From contig JAOPXM010000238.1 in assembly GCA_025965125.1 (NCBI GenBank), forward strand, positions 1 to 32,396: a stretch of DNA of 32,396 nucleotides. The letters run 5' to 3'. The notes below the pieces were generated by a model. The model was not told the DNA's origin. It did not search any database and saw nothing but the letters and a program-made list of their open reading frames with translations. The DNA comes from Nocardioides sp. GTDB lineage: Bacteria > Actinomycetota > Actinomycetes > Propionibacteriales > Nocardioidaceae. A program made the position numbers and the translations under genes. Below are positions 15,480 through 22,764 of the stretch, piece by piece; position 1 is the first letter of the stretch, and every line of letters starts with the position of its first letter.

Positions 15480-15775
15480 GATTCTCCGAACGTCGTACTT
15501 CCCGGTTCTCGGGTGCCAGCGCGGTGCACGCACACTCGTCAGCTTGCTGAGTGCGTCTCTGCGGAGGTCTTGCGCGGGGCTGCCGATCGTCTCCGGCGGC
15601 CACCTGTGCACTGGTCAGATCGATCCCGATCCCGGCCATCAAGGCTCCACACCACCAAGGTTCCGGACTGATTGCAAACTGAACCGCTCGTATTTGGGGA
15701 CAACGTGAGCAGGGTCTCGACGGCAAAATGGGGGCCGCGGGGGTGGTGTGCGATGTCTACGGTTTCACTGGGCGG
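15480..15775 (-). other. 296-nt intergenic region / possible long rpfB leader
   Basis: This is the longest gap between the minus-strand housekeeping genes. It holds several small GC hairpins (for example CCCG-AGAA-CGGG just upstream of the rpfB start region) and direct GGGATC/GGATCG repeats around 15618-15634. A rightmost part near 15700 is AT-richer (CCCCAAATACG on the minus strand) and could contain the promoter. I see no convincing c-di-AMP (ydaO) riboswitch core, although rpf genes often carry one, and no intrinsic terminator. A GTG at 15611 could extend rpfB into it, but the extension is not protein-like. Confidence 0.4.
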
Positions 15776-16666
15776 TCACCAACGGCCCCCGAAGGCGGCC
15801 TCGGTGTTGGCGTCGACGGCGGCGCAGAGGGACTCGAGGTCGTCGCCACGGACCTCCGCCATCAGGCGCATCGTGAGCGGGATCAGGTACGACGCGTTGG
15901 GGCGTCCCCGGTACGGCACCGGCGTGAGGAACGGCGCGTCGGTCTCGACCAGGATCCGGTCCTGGGGCGCGACCACGAGCGCGTCACGCAGCGGCTGCGC
16001 GTTCTTGAACGTCACGGTGCCCGCAAAGCTGAGATGCCCGCCCCGGTCCAGGCAGCGCCGGGCGAAGTCGGCGTCGCCGGAGAAGCAGTGCATGACCCAG
16101 CGATCGGGCACGCCCTCCTCGTCGAGGACTGCCAGCACCTCCTCGTGCGCGTCCCGGTCGTGGATCACCAGGGTCTTGTCCAGCCGCTTGGCGAGGTCGA
16201 TGTGTCGCCGGAACGACTCGACCTGGGCGGCGCGCCCGTCCTCGCCCGTCCGGAAGTGGTCGAGCCCCGTCTCCCCCACCGCGCGCACGTGGTCGTGCGC
16301 CCCGGCCAGCGTCTCGATCTCGGCGAGCGCCTCCTCGAGGGTGCCGGCGGCGGCGTGTTTCGGCGCCTCGTTGGGATGCAGGGCGACCCCGGCTACGAGG
16401 GCGGCGTACGACCGGGCAGCCTCGACCGCCCACCGCGCGCCAGGCAGGTCGCAGCCGATCTGCACGATGCGGGGTACACCGACCTGTGTCGCCGCGGCGA
16501 TCGCCGCCTCGGTGGCCAGCCATTCCTGACCGTCGGCGATGTCGAGGTGGCAGTGGTTGTCGACGACGGGGTGCGGCAGCGGCTCGGGTGCGGGCGGCCG
16601 CTCTTGGGCGCGGCGGGCGCCCGTGTCGTCGAACTCCGCTCGGGAGCGGGTAGGTCCCTCGGTCAT
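15776..16666 (-). CDS. tatD: TatD-family metal-dependent DNase
   Basis: A 296-residue TIM-barrel hydrolase with the complete TatD metal-ligand set: DNHCHLD (HxH), GETGLDHFR (Glu), VIHDRDAHEE (His), MHCFSGD (His) and VETDAPFLTP (Asp). TatD proteins have 3'-5' exonuclease activity on DNA and a proposed repair role. The N-terminal 30 residues, before PHPVVDNHCH, form a charged extension not needed for the fold; ATG 16666 is used since it overlaps the upstream hydrolase stop by 4 nt. Downstream lies rpfB, the conserved actinobacterial order, although the metG that often precedes tatD is replaced here by an alpha/beta hydrolase and rsmI. Confidence 0.93.
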   Translation of the reverse strand: MTEGPTRSRAEFDDTGARRAQERPPAPEPLPHPVVDNHCHLDIADGQEWLATEAAIAAATQVGVPRIVQIGCDLPGARWAVEAARSYAALVAGVALHPNEAPKHAAAGTLEEALAEIETLAGAHDHVRAVGETGLDHFRTGEDGRAAQVESFRRHIDLAKRLDKTLVIHDRDAHEEVLAVLDEEGVPDRWVMHCFSGDADFARRCLDRGGHLSFAGTVTFKNAQPLRDALVVAPQDRILVETDAPFLTPVPYRGRPNASYLIPLTMRLMAEVRGDDLESLCAAVDANTEAAFGGRW

Positions 16667-17505
16667 CCCACCGAGCCGATCCGCTCGAGAATGGCGGCCG
16701 CGCAGGCCTCGGGCGCCTGGGTAGGGATCCAGTGCGAGACGCCGGGCAGCACCACGAACTCGTACGGCGCATCGACCCAGCGCTCGGCAAGCACCGCCGA
16801 CCGGCGGTCGACGGCGATCTCGCCGTCGCTCCAGATGTACGTCGTCGGGACGCGCACCGCGGACCGCTGCATCAGCGGCCCGACCAGCGGCATCGCGCGG
16901 TACCAGTTCAGGGCCCCCGTGAGTGCTCCGTAGTCGACGATCTCGGTCCGGAACCGCGCCACCTCGTCCTCGGTCATGCCACCGCTCAGGAGGCTCTGGT
17001 CGAAGCGTCCGCCGGGCCGCGCCGCCGTCAGCTCCGGGATCCTCGGGAGCTGGAAGGCCGCCATGTACCAGGACTTCGTGACCTGGCCCGAGGTCAGCAG
17101 GGCCGACACGAACGCCCTGGGGTGCGGCACCGAGACCGCCGTCAGGGTCCGCACCAGCTCCGGGTGCCGCGCCGCCAGGAACCAGCCGACGGCCGCGCCC
17201 AGGTCATGACCGACGACGTGCACGGGACCACCGACCTGGGTGATGAGTGCGGCGACGTCGTCGACGAGCAGGCCGAAGCGGTAGTCCCGGCGGCGCTTCG
17301 GTCGGGCGCCGGGTGAGTAGCCGCGCTGGTCCATGGCGAGGGTGCGGAGGCCCCGCCCGTGGAGGAGCGGCGCGACGTCGCGCCAGGCACTGCTGCGCTC
17401 CGGGAAGCCGTGCAGCAGCACCACCACCGGGCCGGCCACTGGCCCCTCGTCGAGCACGTCGAACGTGAGCCCGTCGCGGCGGAAGGTGCGGATCCGGTAG
17501 CTCAT
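16663..17505 (-). CDS. Alpha/beta hydrolase, epoxide-hydrolase-like
   Basis: A 280-residue alpha/beta-fold enzyme. The oxyanion segment is LLHGFPERSSAWRDV (31-44). The nucleophile elbow GHDLGA has Asp101 rather than Ser, as in epoxide hydrolases and haloalkane dehalogenases, and the catalytic His258 lies in GVSHWIPTQAPE. A cap domain of about 70 residues includes a WYRAMPLVGP segment. The Asp nucleophile and HGFPE motif favour epoxide hydrolase, but the substrate is unknown. It overlaps rsmI upstream and tatD downstream by 4 nt each, so it is part of the same transcript despite its unrelated function. No signal peptide is seen. Confidence 0.88.
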   Translation of the reverse strand: MSYRIRTFRRDGLTFDVLDEGPVAGPVVVLLHGFPERSSAWRDVAPLLHGRGLRTLAMDQRGYSPGARPKRRRDYRFGLLVDDVAALITQVGGPVHVVGHDLGAAVGWFLAARHPELVRTLTAVSVPHPRAFVSALLTSGQVTKSWYMAAFQLPRIPELTAARPGGRFDQSLLSGGMTEDEVARFRTEIVDYGALTGALNWYRAMPLVGPLMQRSAVRVPTTYIWSDGEIAVDRRSAVLAERWVDAPYEFVVLPGVSHWIPTQAPEACAAAILERIGSVG

Positions 17506-18389
17506 GAGCCGTGCACCAGGTTGTAGACGTCGCGCTTCGGCACGCCGGCGAGCCTGGCCACGTCCACGATCGCCTCCTTGCGAGTGATGCCCGCCGACTC
17601 CCGTTCGGCCACGGCCGCGCGGAGGCTCTCCTCATCGGTGGCGATCGCAGCCCTCGGCGTCGCACCGGCCACCACGATCGTGACCTCGCCGCGCACACCC
17701 TCGGCGGCCCATTCCACGAGGTCCGTGAGCGGGCCGCGGCGTACCTCTTCATGGGTCTTGGTGAGCTCGCGGCAGACCGCGCCGGCCCGGTCCGGACCGA
17801 GCGCCTCCGCCATCGCGGTCAGGGCTGCCTCGGTGCGGTGCGGTGCCTCGAAGAACACCATCGTGCGCTGCTCGTCGGCGAGCCCGGCGAGCCGCCGGGC
17901 GCGCTCGCCCTGTTTCCTGGGCAGGAACCCCTCGAAGCAGAACCGGTCCACGGGCAGCCCGGACACGGCCAGTGCCGTGAGGACCGCAGATGGGCCTGGT
18001 ACGGCGGTCACGCGGACGTCGGCGCCAACGGCGGCCACCACCAGCCGGTAGCCGGGATCGGACACGCTCGGCATGCCCGCGTCCGTCACGAGCAGCACCC
18101 GCTCGCCGGCCCGCAGCGCCTCGAGCAGGACCGGCGTCCGCGCGGTCTCGTTGCCCTCGAAGTACGAGACGACACGGCCGGTCACGGTGACGCCGAGATC
18201 GCCGGTCAGCCGCTTCAGCCGGCGGGTGTCCTCGGCGGCCACCACGTCCGCGGTGGCGAGCTCCTCGGCAAGGCGCGGCGGAGCATCGGCGACCCGCCCG
18301 ATGGGGGTGGCGGCCAGCACGAGCACGCCGGCCCGGATGCCGTCGTCCGTGGGCCCAGTGATGGGCCCAGTGGTGGGCGGAGTGGTCAC
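17502..18389 (-). CDS. rsmI: 16S rRNA (cytidine1402-2'-O)-methyltransferase RsmI
   Basis: A 295-residue tetrapyrrole-methylase-fold SAM enzyme that 2'-O-methylates C1402 in the ribosomal P site. Motifs: LAATPIGRVADAPPRLAEEL, VVAAEDTRRLKRL, VTDAGMPSVSDPGYRLV, VPGPSAVLTALAVSGLP, FEGFLPRK and FFEAPHRTEAAL. The C-terminal helix region ESAGITRKEAIVDVARLAGVPKRDVYNLVH is typical of actinobacterial RsmI. The start is GTG 18389, with an N-terminal Thr/Pro-rich stretch. It is divergent from the O-mannosyltransferase gene, as in Mycobacterium, and overlaps the hydrolase gene by 4 nt. Confidence 0.95.
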   Translation of the reverse strand: MTTPPTTGPITGPTDDGIRAGVLVLAATPIGRVADAPPRLAEELATADVVAAEDTRRLKRLTGDLGVTVTGRVVSYFEGNETARTPVLLEALRAGERVLLVTDAGMPSVSDPGYRLVVAAVGADVRVTAVPGPSAVLTALAVSGLPVDRFCFEGFLPRKQGERARRLAGLADEQRTMVFFEAPHRTEAALTAMAEALGPDRAGAVCRELTKTHEEVRRGPLTDLVEWAAEGVRGEVTIVVAGATPRAAIATDEESLRAAVAERESAGITRKEAIVDVARLAGVPKRDVYNLVHGS

Positions 18390-18411
18390 GAACCGATCAT
18401 GTCAGGCGCGG

Positions 18412-18417
18412 TAGCGT
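18412..18417 (+). promoter_or_regulatory. Candidate -10 (TAGCGT) for the O-mannosyltransferase gene
   Basis: TAGCGT ends 8 nt before GTG 18426, the same geometry as the marR and 4620 promoters. It supports GTG 18426 as a leaderless start over the upstream in-frame ATG 18399, which would place the -10 inside the coding region. Confidence 0.4.
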
Positions 18418-18425
18418 TCCCCCTC

Positions 18426-20204
18426 GTGACGACGACCGCGCCCGGCACCGACACGGGCGCGGACCCCGGCAGCAGCACCGGCAGCGAGACCCGCACCGGC
18501 ACCGGCGAGGTCGCCGGCCTGTCCACCACCGCGGCCGGGCGCGCCGTACCCCTCGCGCGGGACCGGTCCCGCAGCCGCCTGCGTCTCGAGGACCCGTTCG
18601 TTGGGTGGAGCGCCAGCATCGGCGTGGCCCTGCTGGCGCTGTTCCTGCGGCTCTGGCACCTCGGGTCACCCCACGAGTTCGAGTTCGACGAGACCTACTA
18701 CGCCAAGGACGCCTGGTCCCTGCTGCACTTCGGCTACGTGCGCGACTACATCAACTCAGACGGGGTCAACGCCCAGATCCTGGACGGCAAGACGACGGGC
18801 ATCTGGACCCAGAACCCCTCGATGGTCGTCCACCCCGAGGTCGGCAAGTGGATCATCGCGCTCGGCGAGAAGGCCTTCGGGATGGACCCGTTCGGGTGGC
18901 GCATCTCGGCGGCGATCGTCGGGTCGCTCATGGTGCTGGTGATGTGCCGGCTGGCCCGGCGGCTCACCGGCTCCACGGCCCTGGGCTGCGTCGCCGGCCT
19001 GCTGCTCAGCCTCGACGGCCTGCAGTTCGTGCTCTCCCGGCTGGCCCTGCACGACATCTTCGTCGCGTTCTTCGTGCTCTGCGCGGTGACCTGCATGGTC
19101 ATCGACCGTGACTGGTACCGCGAGCGAATGGCTCGGCTGGTCCCCTCCGGGGTGGCCGCCCCACGATCCTGGGGACCCATCCGTCCTTTCCTGTTCCGCC
19201 CGTGGCTGCTTCTCGGCGGGATCTGCTGGGGGCTCGGACTGGGCACCAAGTGGACCGCGATCTTTCCGATGGCGGCCTTCGGGATCCTGGTGTGGCTCTG
19301 GAGCGCCGGCGCCCGGCGCTCCTTCGGGGTCCGGTTGCCGATGCTCAAGTCTGCGCTCGTCGACGGCATCCCCGCGTTCGTCCACCTCATCCTGGTGGCT
19401 CTCGTCGTCTACATCGCCTCGTGGACCGGCTGGCTGATCCATGCCAACCAGTACGAGGAGCACCTCGCCGCCACGCAGTACACCCAGTTCGTGTCCGAGG
19501 GCCCGTGCGTCGGTGAGGAGCCGCAGAACAAGACCGACCCGACGAAGCACTGGCCGACCGCGGACCAGCCCGATGCCACCGGCCTCGGGGAGCTGAAGCA
19601 GTCGCTGCAGTCCCTGTGGAGCTACCACCACGACGTCTACGTCTTCCACACGCACTACCTGAACTGCAAGACCCACACCTACGCCTCCAAGCCGTTCGGG
19701 TGGCTGCTGATCAACCGCCCGGTCGGCGTCGCCGCCGAGACCGACATCCAGCCCGGCACCCGGGGTTGCGACGCCCCGGCCGGCAGCGACTGTCTCAAGC
19801 AGGTCTTGCTGATCGGCACGCCGATGATCTGGTGGGGCGGCGTCGTCGCGCTGATCTATGCCTGCCTGGTTTGGGTCGGCGCCCGCGACTGGCGGTTCGG
19901 CCTCGCCGTCGTCGGCACCGCGTCCACCTGGCTGCCCTGGCTGATGTACGACGACCGGCCGATCTTCATGTTCTACGCCGTCGTCACACTGCCCTTCATC
20001 GTGATCGCCCTGACCCTTGCGATGGGCAAGCTGATCGGGCCCTCCCGGCTGCCGAGTGTTCGCCGTACGACGGGGGTGGTGGTGGCCGGTTCGTTCCTCG
20101 TGCTGGTGCTGCTGAACTTCGCCTGGTTCTGGCCGATCTGGACCAACGGCCTGCTGACGCACTCGGAGTGGCTGGACCGGATCTGGTTCTCCCGGTGGGT
20201 CTGA
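18426..20204 (+). CDS. pmt: Dolichyl-phosphate-mannose (polyprenyl) protein O-mannosyltransferase
   Basis: A 592-residue GT39 membrane enzyme that moves mannose from polyprenyl-phosphate-mannose to Ser/Thr of secreted proteins. After a Thr/Gly-rich cytoplasmic tail (1-50) and a first membrane helix, the catalytic acidic motif FEFDETYYAKD has Asp88-Glu89. About ten hydrophobic segments follow, including the clear ones VGSLMVLVMCRLARR, LLGGICWGLGLGTKWTAIF and VVVAGSFLVLVLLNFAWF. Other family motifs: WTQNPSMVVHPEVGKW, SRLALHDIFVAFF, and a large extracytoplasmic loop with HTHYLNCKTHTYASKPFGWLL. GTG 18426 is chosen on the -10 at 18412; ATG 18399 would add nine residues. It is divergent from rsmI, as Rv1002c is from Rv1003. 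It ends convergent with feoB. Confidence 0.92.
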   Translation: MTTTAPGTDTGADPGSSTGSETRTGTGEVAGLSTTAAGRAVPLARDRSRSRLRLEDPFVGWSASIGVALLALFLRLWHLGSPHEFEFDETYYAKDAWSLLHFGYVRDYINSDGVNAQILDGKTTGIWTQNPSMVVHPEVGKWIIALGEKAFGMDPFGWRISAAIVGSLMVLVMCRLARRLTGSTALGCVAGLLLSLDGLQFVLSRLALHDIFVAFFVLCAVTCMVIDRDWYRERMARLVPSGVAAPRSWGPIRPFLFRPWLLLGGICWGLGLGTKWTAIFPMAAFGILVWLWSAGARRSFGVRLPMLKSALVDGIPAFVHLILVALVVYIASWTGWLIHANQYEEHLAATQYTQFVSEGPCVGEEPQNKTDPTKHWPTADQPDATGLGELKQSLQSLWSYHHDVYVFHTHYLNCKTHTYASKPFGWLLINRPVGVAAETDIQPGTRGCDAPAGSDCLKQVLLIGTPMIWWGGVVALIYACLVWVGARDWRFGLAVVGTASTWLPWLMYDDRPIFMFYAVVTLPFIVIALTLAMGKLIGPSRLPSVRRTTGVVVAGSFLVLVLLNFAWFWPIWTNGLLTHSEWLDRIWFSRWV

Positions 20205-20249
20205 ACTGAGTAATTCGTCTTCTCGAGTGGCTTCGTCCGCAGTAGGGGG

Positions 20250-21665
20250 TTACGCCCAGCCGGCCAGTCGGGCGACGGCCGCGATCACACCGGTGACCGC
20301 GAACGCGAGGGCCAGCGGCAGCAGGGTGGCGGTGGCCGTCCACCTGAGGCTCCGGGTCTCCTTCCAGATGGTCAGGACCGTGGTGCTGCAAGGGTTGTGC
20401 AGCATGCTGAACAGCATCAGGTTGACCGCCGTCAGCAGCGTCCATCCCCCGGCCTGCACCAGGACGGTCCCGGCCTGGGCGTCCGGCAGGTTCACCATCA
20501 CCCCGCCCTGCACACCGAACTGCACCGATCCGAGCGTCATCGTCAGCATCATGATCGTGGGGATGACGATCTCGTTGGCGGGGATGGCCACGACGTAGGC
20601 CAGCAGGATGATCCCGTTGAGCCCGAGCAGCCAACCGACCGGGGCCAGGCCGCCGACCAGGTGTGCGGCGAGGCTCGCTCCCCCGACGTTCACGTTGCTG
20701 AGCAGCCAGATCACCGCTCCCGCGGGCGCCGCCATCACCAGGGCCCGGCGCAACACCTTGAAGGTCCGGTCGATGAGGCTGGTGTAGATGGTGCGCCACA
20801 CCTGGGGCGGGCGGTACGGCGGCAGCTCGAGTGAGTACACAGAGGTCTCTCCGCGCAGCACGGTCCGCGACAGTCCCCACGAGACGACCAGCGTGGTGAT
20901 GATCCCGAGCACGGCCACGACGACGACGCTGCCGGCTGCGACCAGGCCCGCCAACGCGGGTGGCACCAGGCTGCCGATGAAGATCGTGCCCATCAGGATC
21001 AGCGTGGGCCAGCGCCCGTTGCAGATGCTGAAGTTGTTGGTGATGATCGCGATCAGCCGCTCACGGGGGCTGTCGATGATCCGGGTCGCGGTGACCCCCG
21101 CGGCGTTGCAGCCGTATCCCATCATCATGGTGAGCGACTGCTTGCCGTGCGCTCCGGACCTGGCGAAGACCCGGTCCAGGTTGAACGCCACCCTCGGCAG
21201 GTAGCCGAAGTCCTCCAGCAGGGTGAAGAGCGGAAAGAAGATGGCCATCGGCGGCAGCATCACGGCCACCACCCAGGCCGTGCCCAGGTAGACGCCGTCG
21301 ACCAGCAGCCCGGTCAGCCAGCCGGGCGCGCCAGTGTCGACGAACAACCCCCGCAGCCAGGAGTGTCCGGAGTCCACGAGCAGCCGGTAGAGCAGGTCGG
21401 AGGGTACGGCGGCGCCGGCGATCGTGAACCAGAAGACACCGAAGAACAGGGCACCCATCACGACGAAGCCCCACACCCGGTGCGTCAGCGCCCGATCGAG
21501 AACCTGGTCGAGCGCGGGGCGTGCCCTCCGGCTGTCCGCGGTGACGGTGCGCCGGGCAATGCGGTCGGCGTCGTCGAAGAGGGAGGCGACGACGCCGTCG
21601 GTGAAGTCCGGGGGGAGCTCGGCCCGGAGCCGGGAGGCGTTCTCGAGGACTCCGGTCGCGCTCAT
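20250..21665 (-). CDS. feoB: FeoB permease half (membrane Gate domains), separately encoded
   Basis: A 471-residue polytopic membrane protein equal to the C-terminal part of FeoB, without the G domain. Gate 1 reads SLTMMMGYGCNAAGVTATRIIDSPRERLIAI followed by NNFSICNGRWPTLI. The second Gate region lies near the C-terminus with MLHNPCSTTVLTIWKE. Cysteines in GCN, SICNG and NPC are positioned like the transport cysteines of FeoB. The NNFxxCNGRxP version differs from the E. coli APFMSCGAR version. The soluble N-terminus (about 1-60) continues the linker that normally follows the GTPase. ATG 21665 overlaps the GTPase gene stop by 4 nt (ATGA) and lies in a different frame, so FeoB is split into two polypeptides. 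It should carry Fe2+ (or another divalent metal) into the cell. Confidence 0.9.
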   Translation of the reverse strand: MSATGVLENASRLRAELPPDFTDGVVASLFDDADRIARRTVTADSRRARPALDQVLDRALTHRVWGFVVMGALFFGVFWFTIAGAAVPSDLLYRLLVDSGHSWLRGLFVDTGAPGWLTGLLVDGVYLGTAWVVAVMLPPMAIFFPLFTLLEDFGYLPRVAFNLDRVFARSGAHGKQSLTMMMGYGCNAAGVTATRIIDSPRERLIAIITNNFSICNGRWPTLILMGTIFIGSLVPPALAGLVAAGSVVVVAVLGIITTLVVSWGLSRTVLRGETSVYSLELPPYRPPQVWRTIYTSLIDRTFKVLRRALVMAAPAGAVIWLLSNVNVGGASLAAHLVGGLAPVGWLLGLNGIILLAYVVAIPANEIVIPTIMMLTMTLGSVQFGVQGGVMVNLPDAQAGTVLVQAGGWTLLTAVNLMLFSMLHNPCSTTVLTIWKETRSLRWTATATLLPLALAFAVTGVIAAVARLAGWA

Positions 21666-22531
21666 GACGTGGCCTGCCCCGCGGTGACCAGGTCCCGGCG
21701 CGATGCGTGCTGGCGTCCGACGTCCCCGAGCGTGCCGTCCCGGACGGCGCGCTCGGTGCTGACGTCGCCTTCGAGCAGCCGCAGGGCCACCCAGCGACTG
21801 TTCGCGAGTCCGGGGAACTCAGCGACCAGCTGTTCGGCGAGCGCGTCGACGGCCCGCTCCACCGCCGGTGCGAGCCGCTGCCGGACGCGGGCCCTGGGCG
21901 CCGTACCTCCTCGGGCAACCTGTGCCACGGAGTCGAGCAGCTCAGGGATGCCGTGACCCCGGCGCGCCGACATCGGAGCCACGGGCACCCCCAGCTCGCG
22001 GGCGAGGTGACGGGCGTCGACGGTGATCCCGTGCCGCTGCGCCTCGTCCATCAGGTTCAGGGCCACGACCACCCGGTCGGTGATCTGGAGGATCTGCAGG
22101 ACCAGGTTGAGGTTGCGCTCCAGTCGGGTGGCGTCGACCACGACCACGGTCACGTCGGGGTCACCGAACAGCAGGAAGTCCCGGGCGGTGTCCTCGTCGT
22201 TGCTGGTCGACAGCAGCGAGTAGGTGCCCGGGAGATCGACGACCTGGTAGGCGTGACCCTGGTGCCGGTACGCGCCCTCCGCGCGGCTCACGGTCGTGCC
22301 GGGCCAGTTGCCGACGTGCTGCCGCAGCCCGGTCAGCGCGTTGAAGACGGTGCTCTTGCCGGTGTTCGGGTTGCCCGCCAGCGCCACGACGAAGTCGTGC
22401 CGTCCGCTGTGGAGACCGAGCTTCTCGAGGTTCGCCACGTTGTTGAGCGCACAGGACCCGCAGCTCCCACCCCCCGACGTGTCCAGCTCCGCGGAGGTCC
22501 GGGAGACCGGCAGGGGCAGGTCGGCGTTCAT
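21662..22531 (-). CDS. feoB: FeoB small GTPase half, with N-terminal CxxC
   Basis: A 289-residue protein equal to the cytoplasmic NFeoB part: G1 GNPNTGKST (53-61), G2 region GNWPGTTVSRAEG, G3 DLPGTYSLL (99-), G4 NLMD (159-162), and the helical GDI-like domain to about 270. It stops where the membrane part would begin. An N-terminal extension holds SGGGSCGSCALNN with Cys24 and Cys27, not part of the usual G domain and possibly metal-binding. GTP binding would gate the separately encoded permease. Its start overlaps the feoA stop and its stop overlaps the permease start, each by 4 nt, so 1:1 coupled synthesis is likely. A frameshift in a once-single feoB is the alternative, but both ends look like normal starts and stops. 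Confidence 0.9.
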   Translation of the reverse strand: MNADLPLPVSRTSAELDTSGGGSCGSCALNNVANLEKLGLHSGRHDFVVALAGNPNTGKSTVFNALTGLRQHVGNWPGTTVSRAEGAYRHQGHAYQVVDLPGTYSLLSTSNDEDTARDFLLFGDPDVTVVVVDATRLERNLNLVLQILQITDRVVVALNLMDEAQRHGITVDARHLARELGVPVAPMSARRGHGIPELLDSVAQVARGGTAPRARVRQRLAPAVERAVDALAEQLVAEFPGLANSRWVALRLLEGDVSTERAVRDGTLGDVGRQHASRRDLVTAGQATS

Positions 22532-22764
22532 CTCGTTCGCACGCCGGGCTCGACGTGGATCCCGCGGGCCTGCGAGCGGCGGAGCGCGATCAGGCTCCCG
22601 CGCACGCGGTACGCCGTGGGGTCACCGAGCGGGCTCGTCCGCTCGGCGCGGACCGCGATCCCGGGCAGCAGCCCGAGGTCCATCAGGCGCCGCCGTTCGG
22701 GCCCGCTGCCGTCCAGGCTCGTCACAACGGCCTCGGCGTCGTGCGGGAGCTCGTCGAGGGTCAC
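22528..22764 (-). CDS. feoA: FeoA family SH3-like protein
   Basis: A 78-residue single-domain FeoA: TLDELPHDAEAVVTSLDGSGPERRRLMDLGLLPGIAVRAERTSPLGDPTAYRVRGSLIALRR shows the L.DLG..PG pattern and the end RGSLIALRR-type motif of the family. FeoA assists Fe2+ uptake by FeoB, probably by binding the G domain. GTG 22764 overlaps the stop of the DtxR gene (GTGA, 4 nt) and fits the usual FeoA length of about 75-85; the open frame to 22863 is out of frame with the regulator and adds non-conserved Arg-rich sequence. It is followed by a 4-nt overlap with feoB GTPase. Confidence 0.9.
   Translation of the reverse strand: MTLDELPHDAEAVVTSLDGSGPERRRLMDLGLLPGIAVRAERTSPLGDPTAYRVRGSLIALRRSQARGIHVEPGVRTR

Noticed and set aside
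15480-15775. c-di-AMP (ydaO) riboswitch upstream of rpfB
   Set aside because: Such riboswitches precede many actinobacterial rpf genes, but I could not find the conserved core sequences here. A covariance-model search would be decisive.
17511-18425. In-frame upstream extension of the O-mannosyltransferase to 897 codons
   Set aside because: The first 300 codons are antisense to rsmI and not protein-like; the TAGCGT -10 supports a start at 18426.
21655-21675. feoB as a pseudogene broken by a frameshift
   Set aside because: Both parts have credible starts and stops and an ATGA overlap identical to the other junctions of the operon, so a genuine split is more likely; kept as an alternative in the findings.
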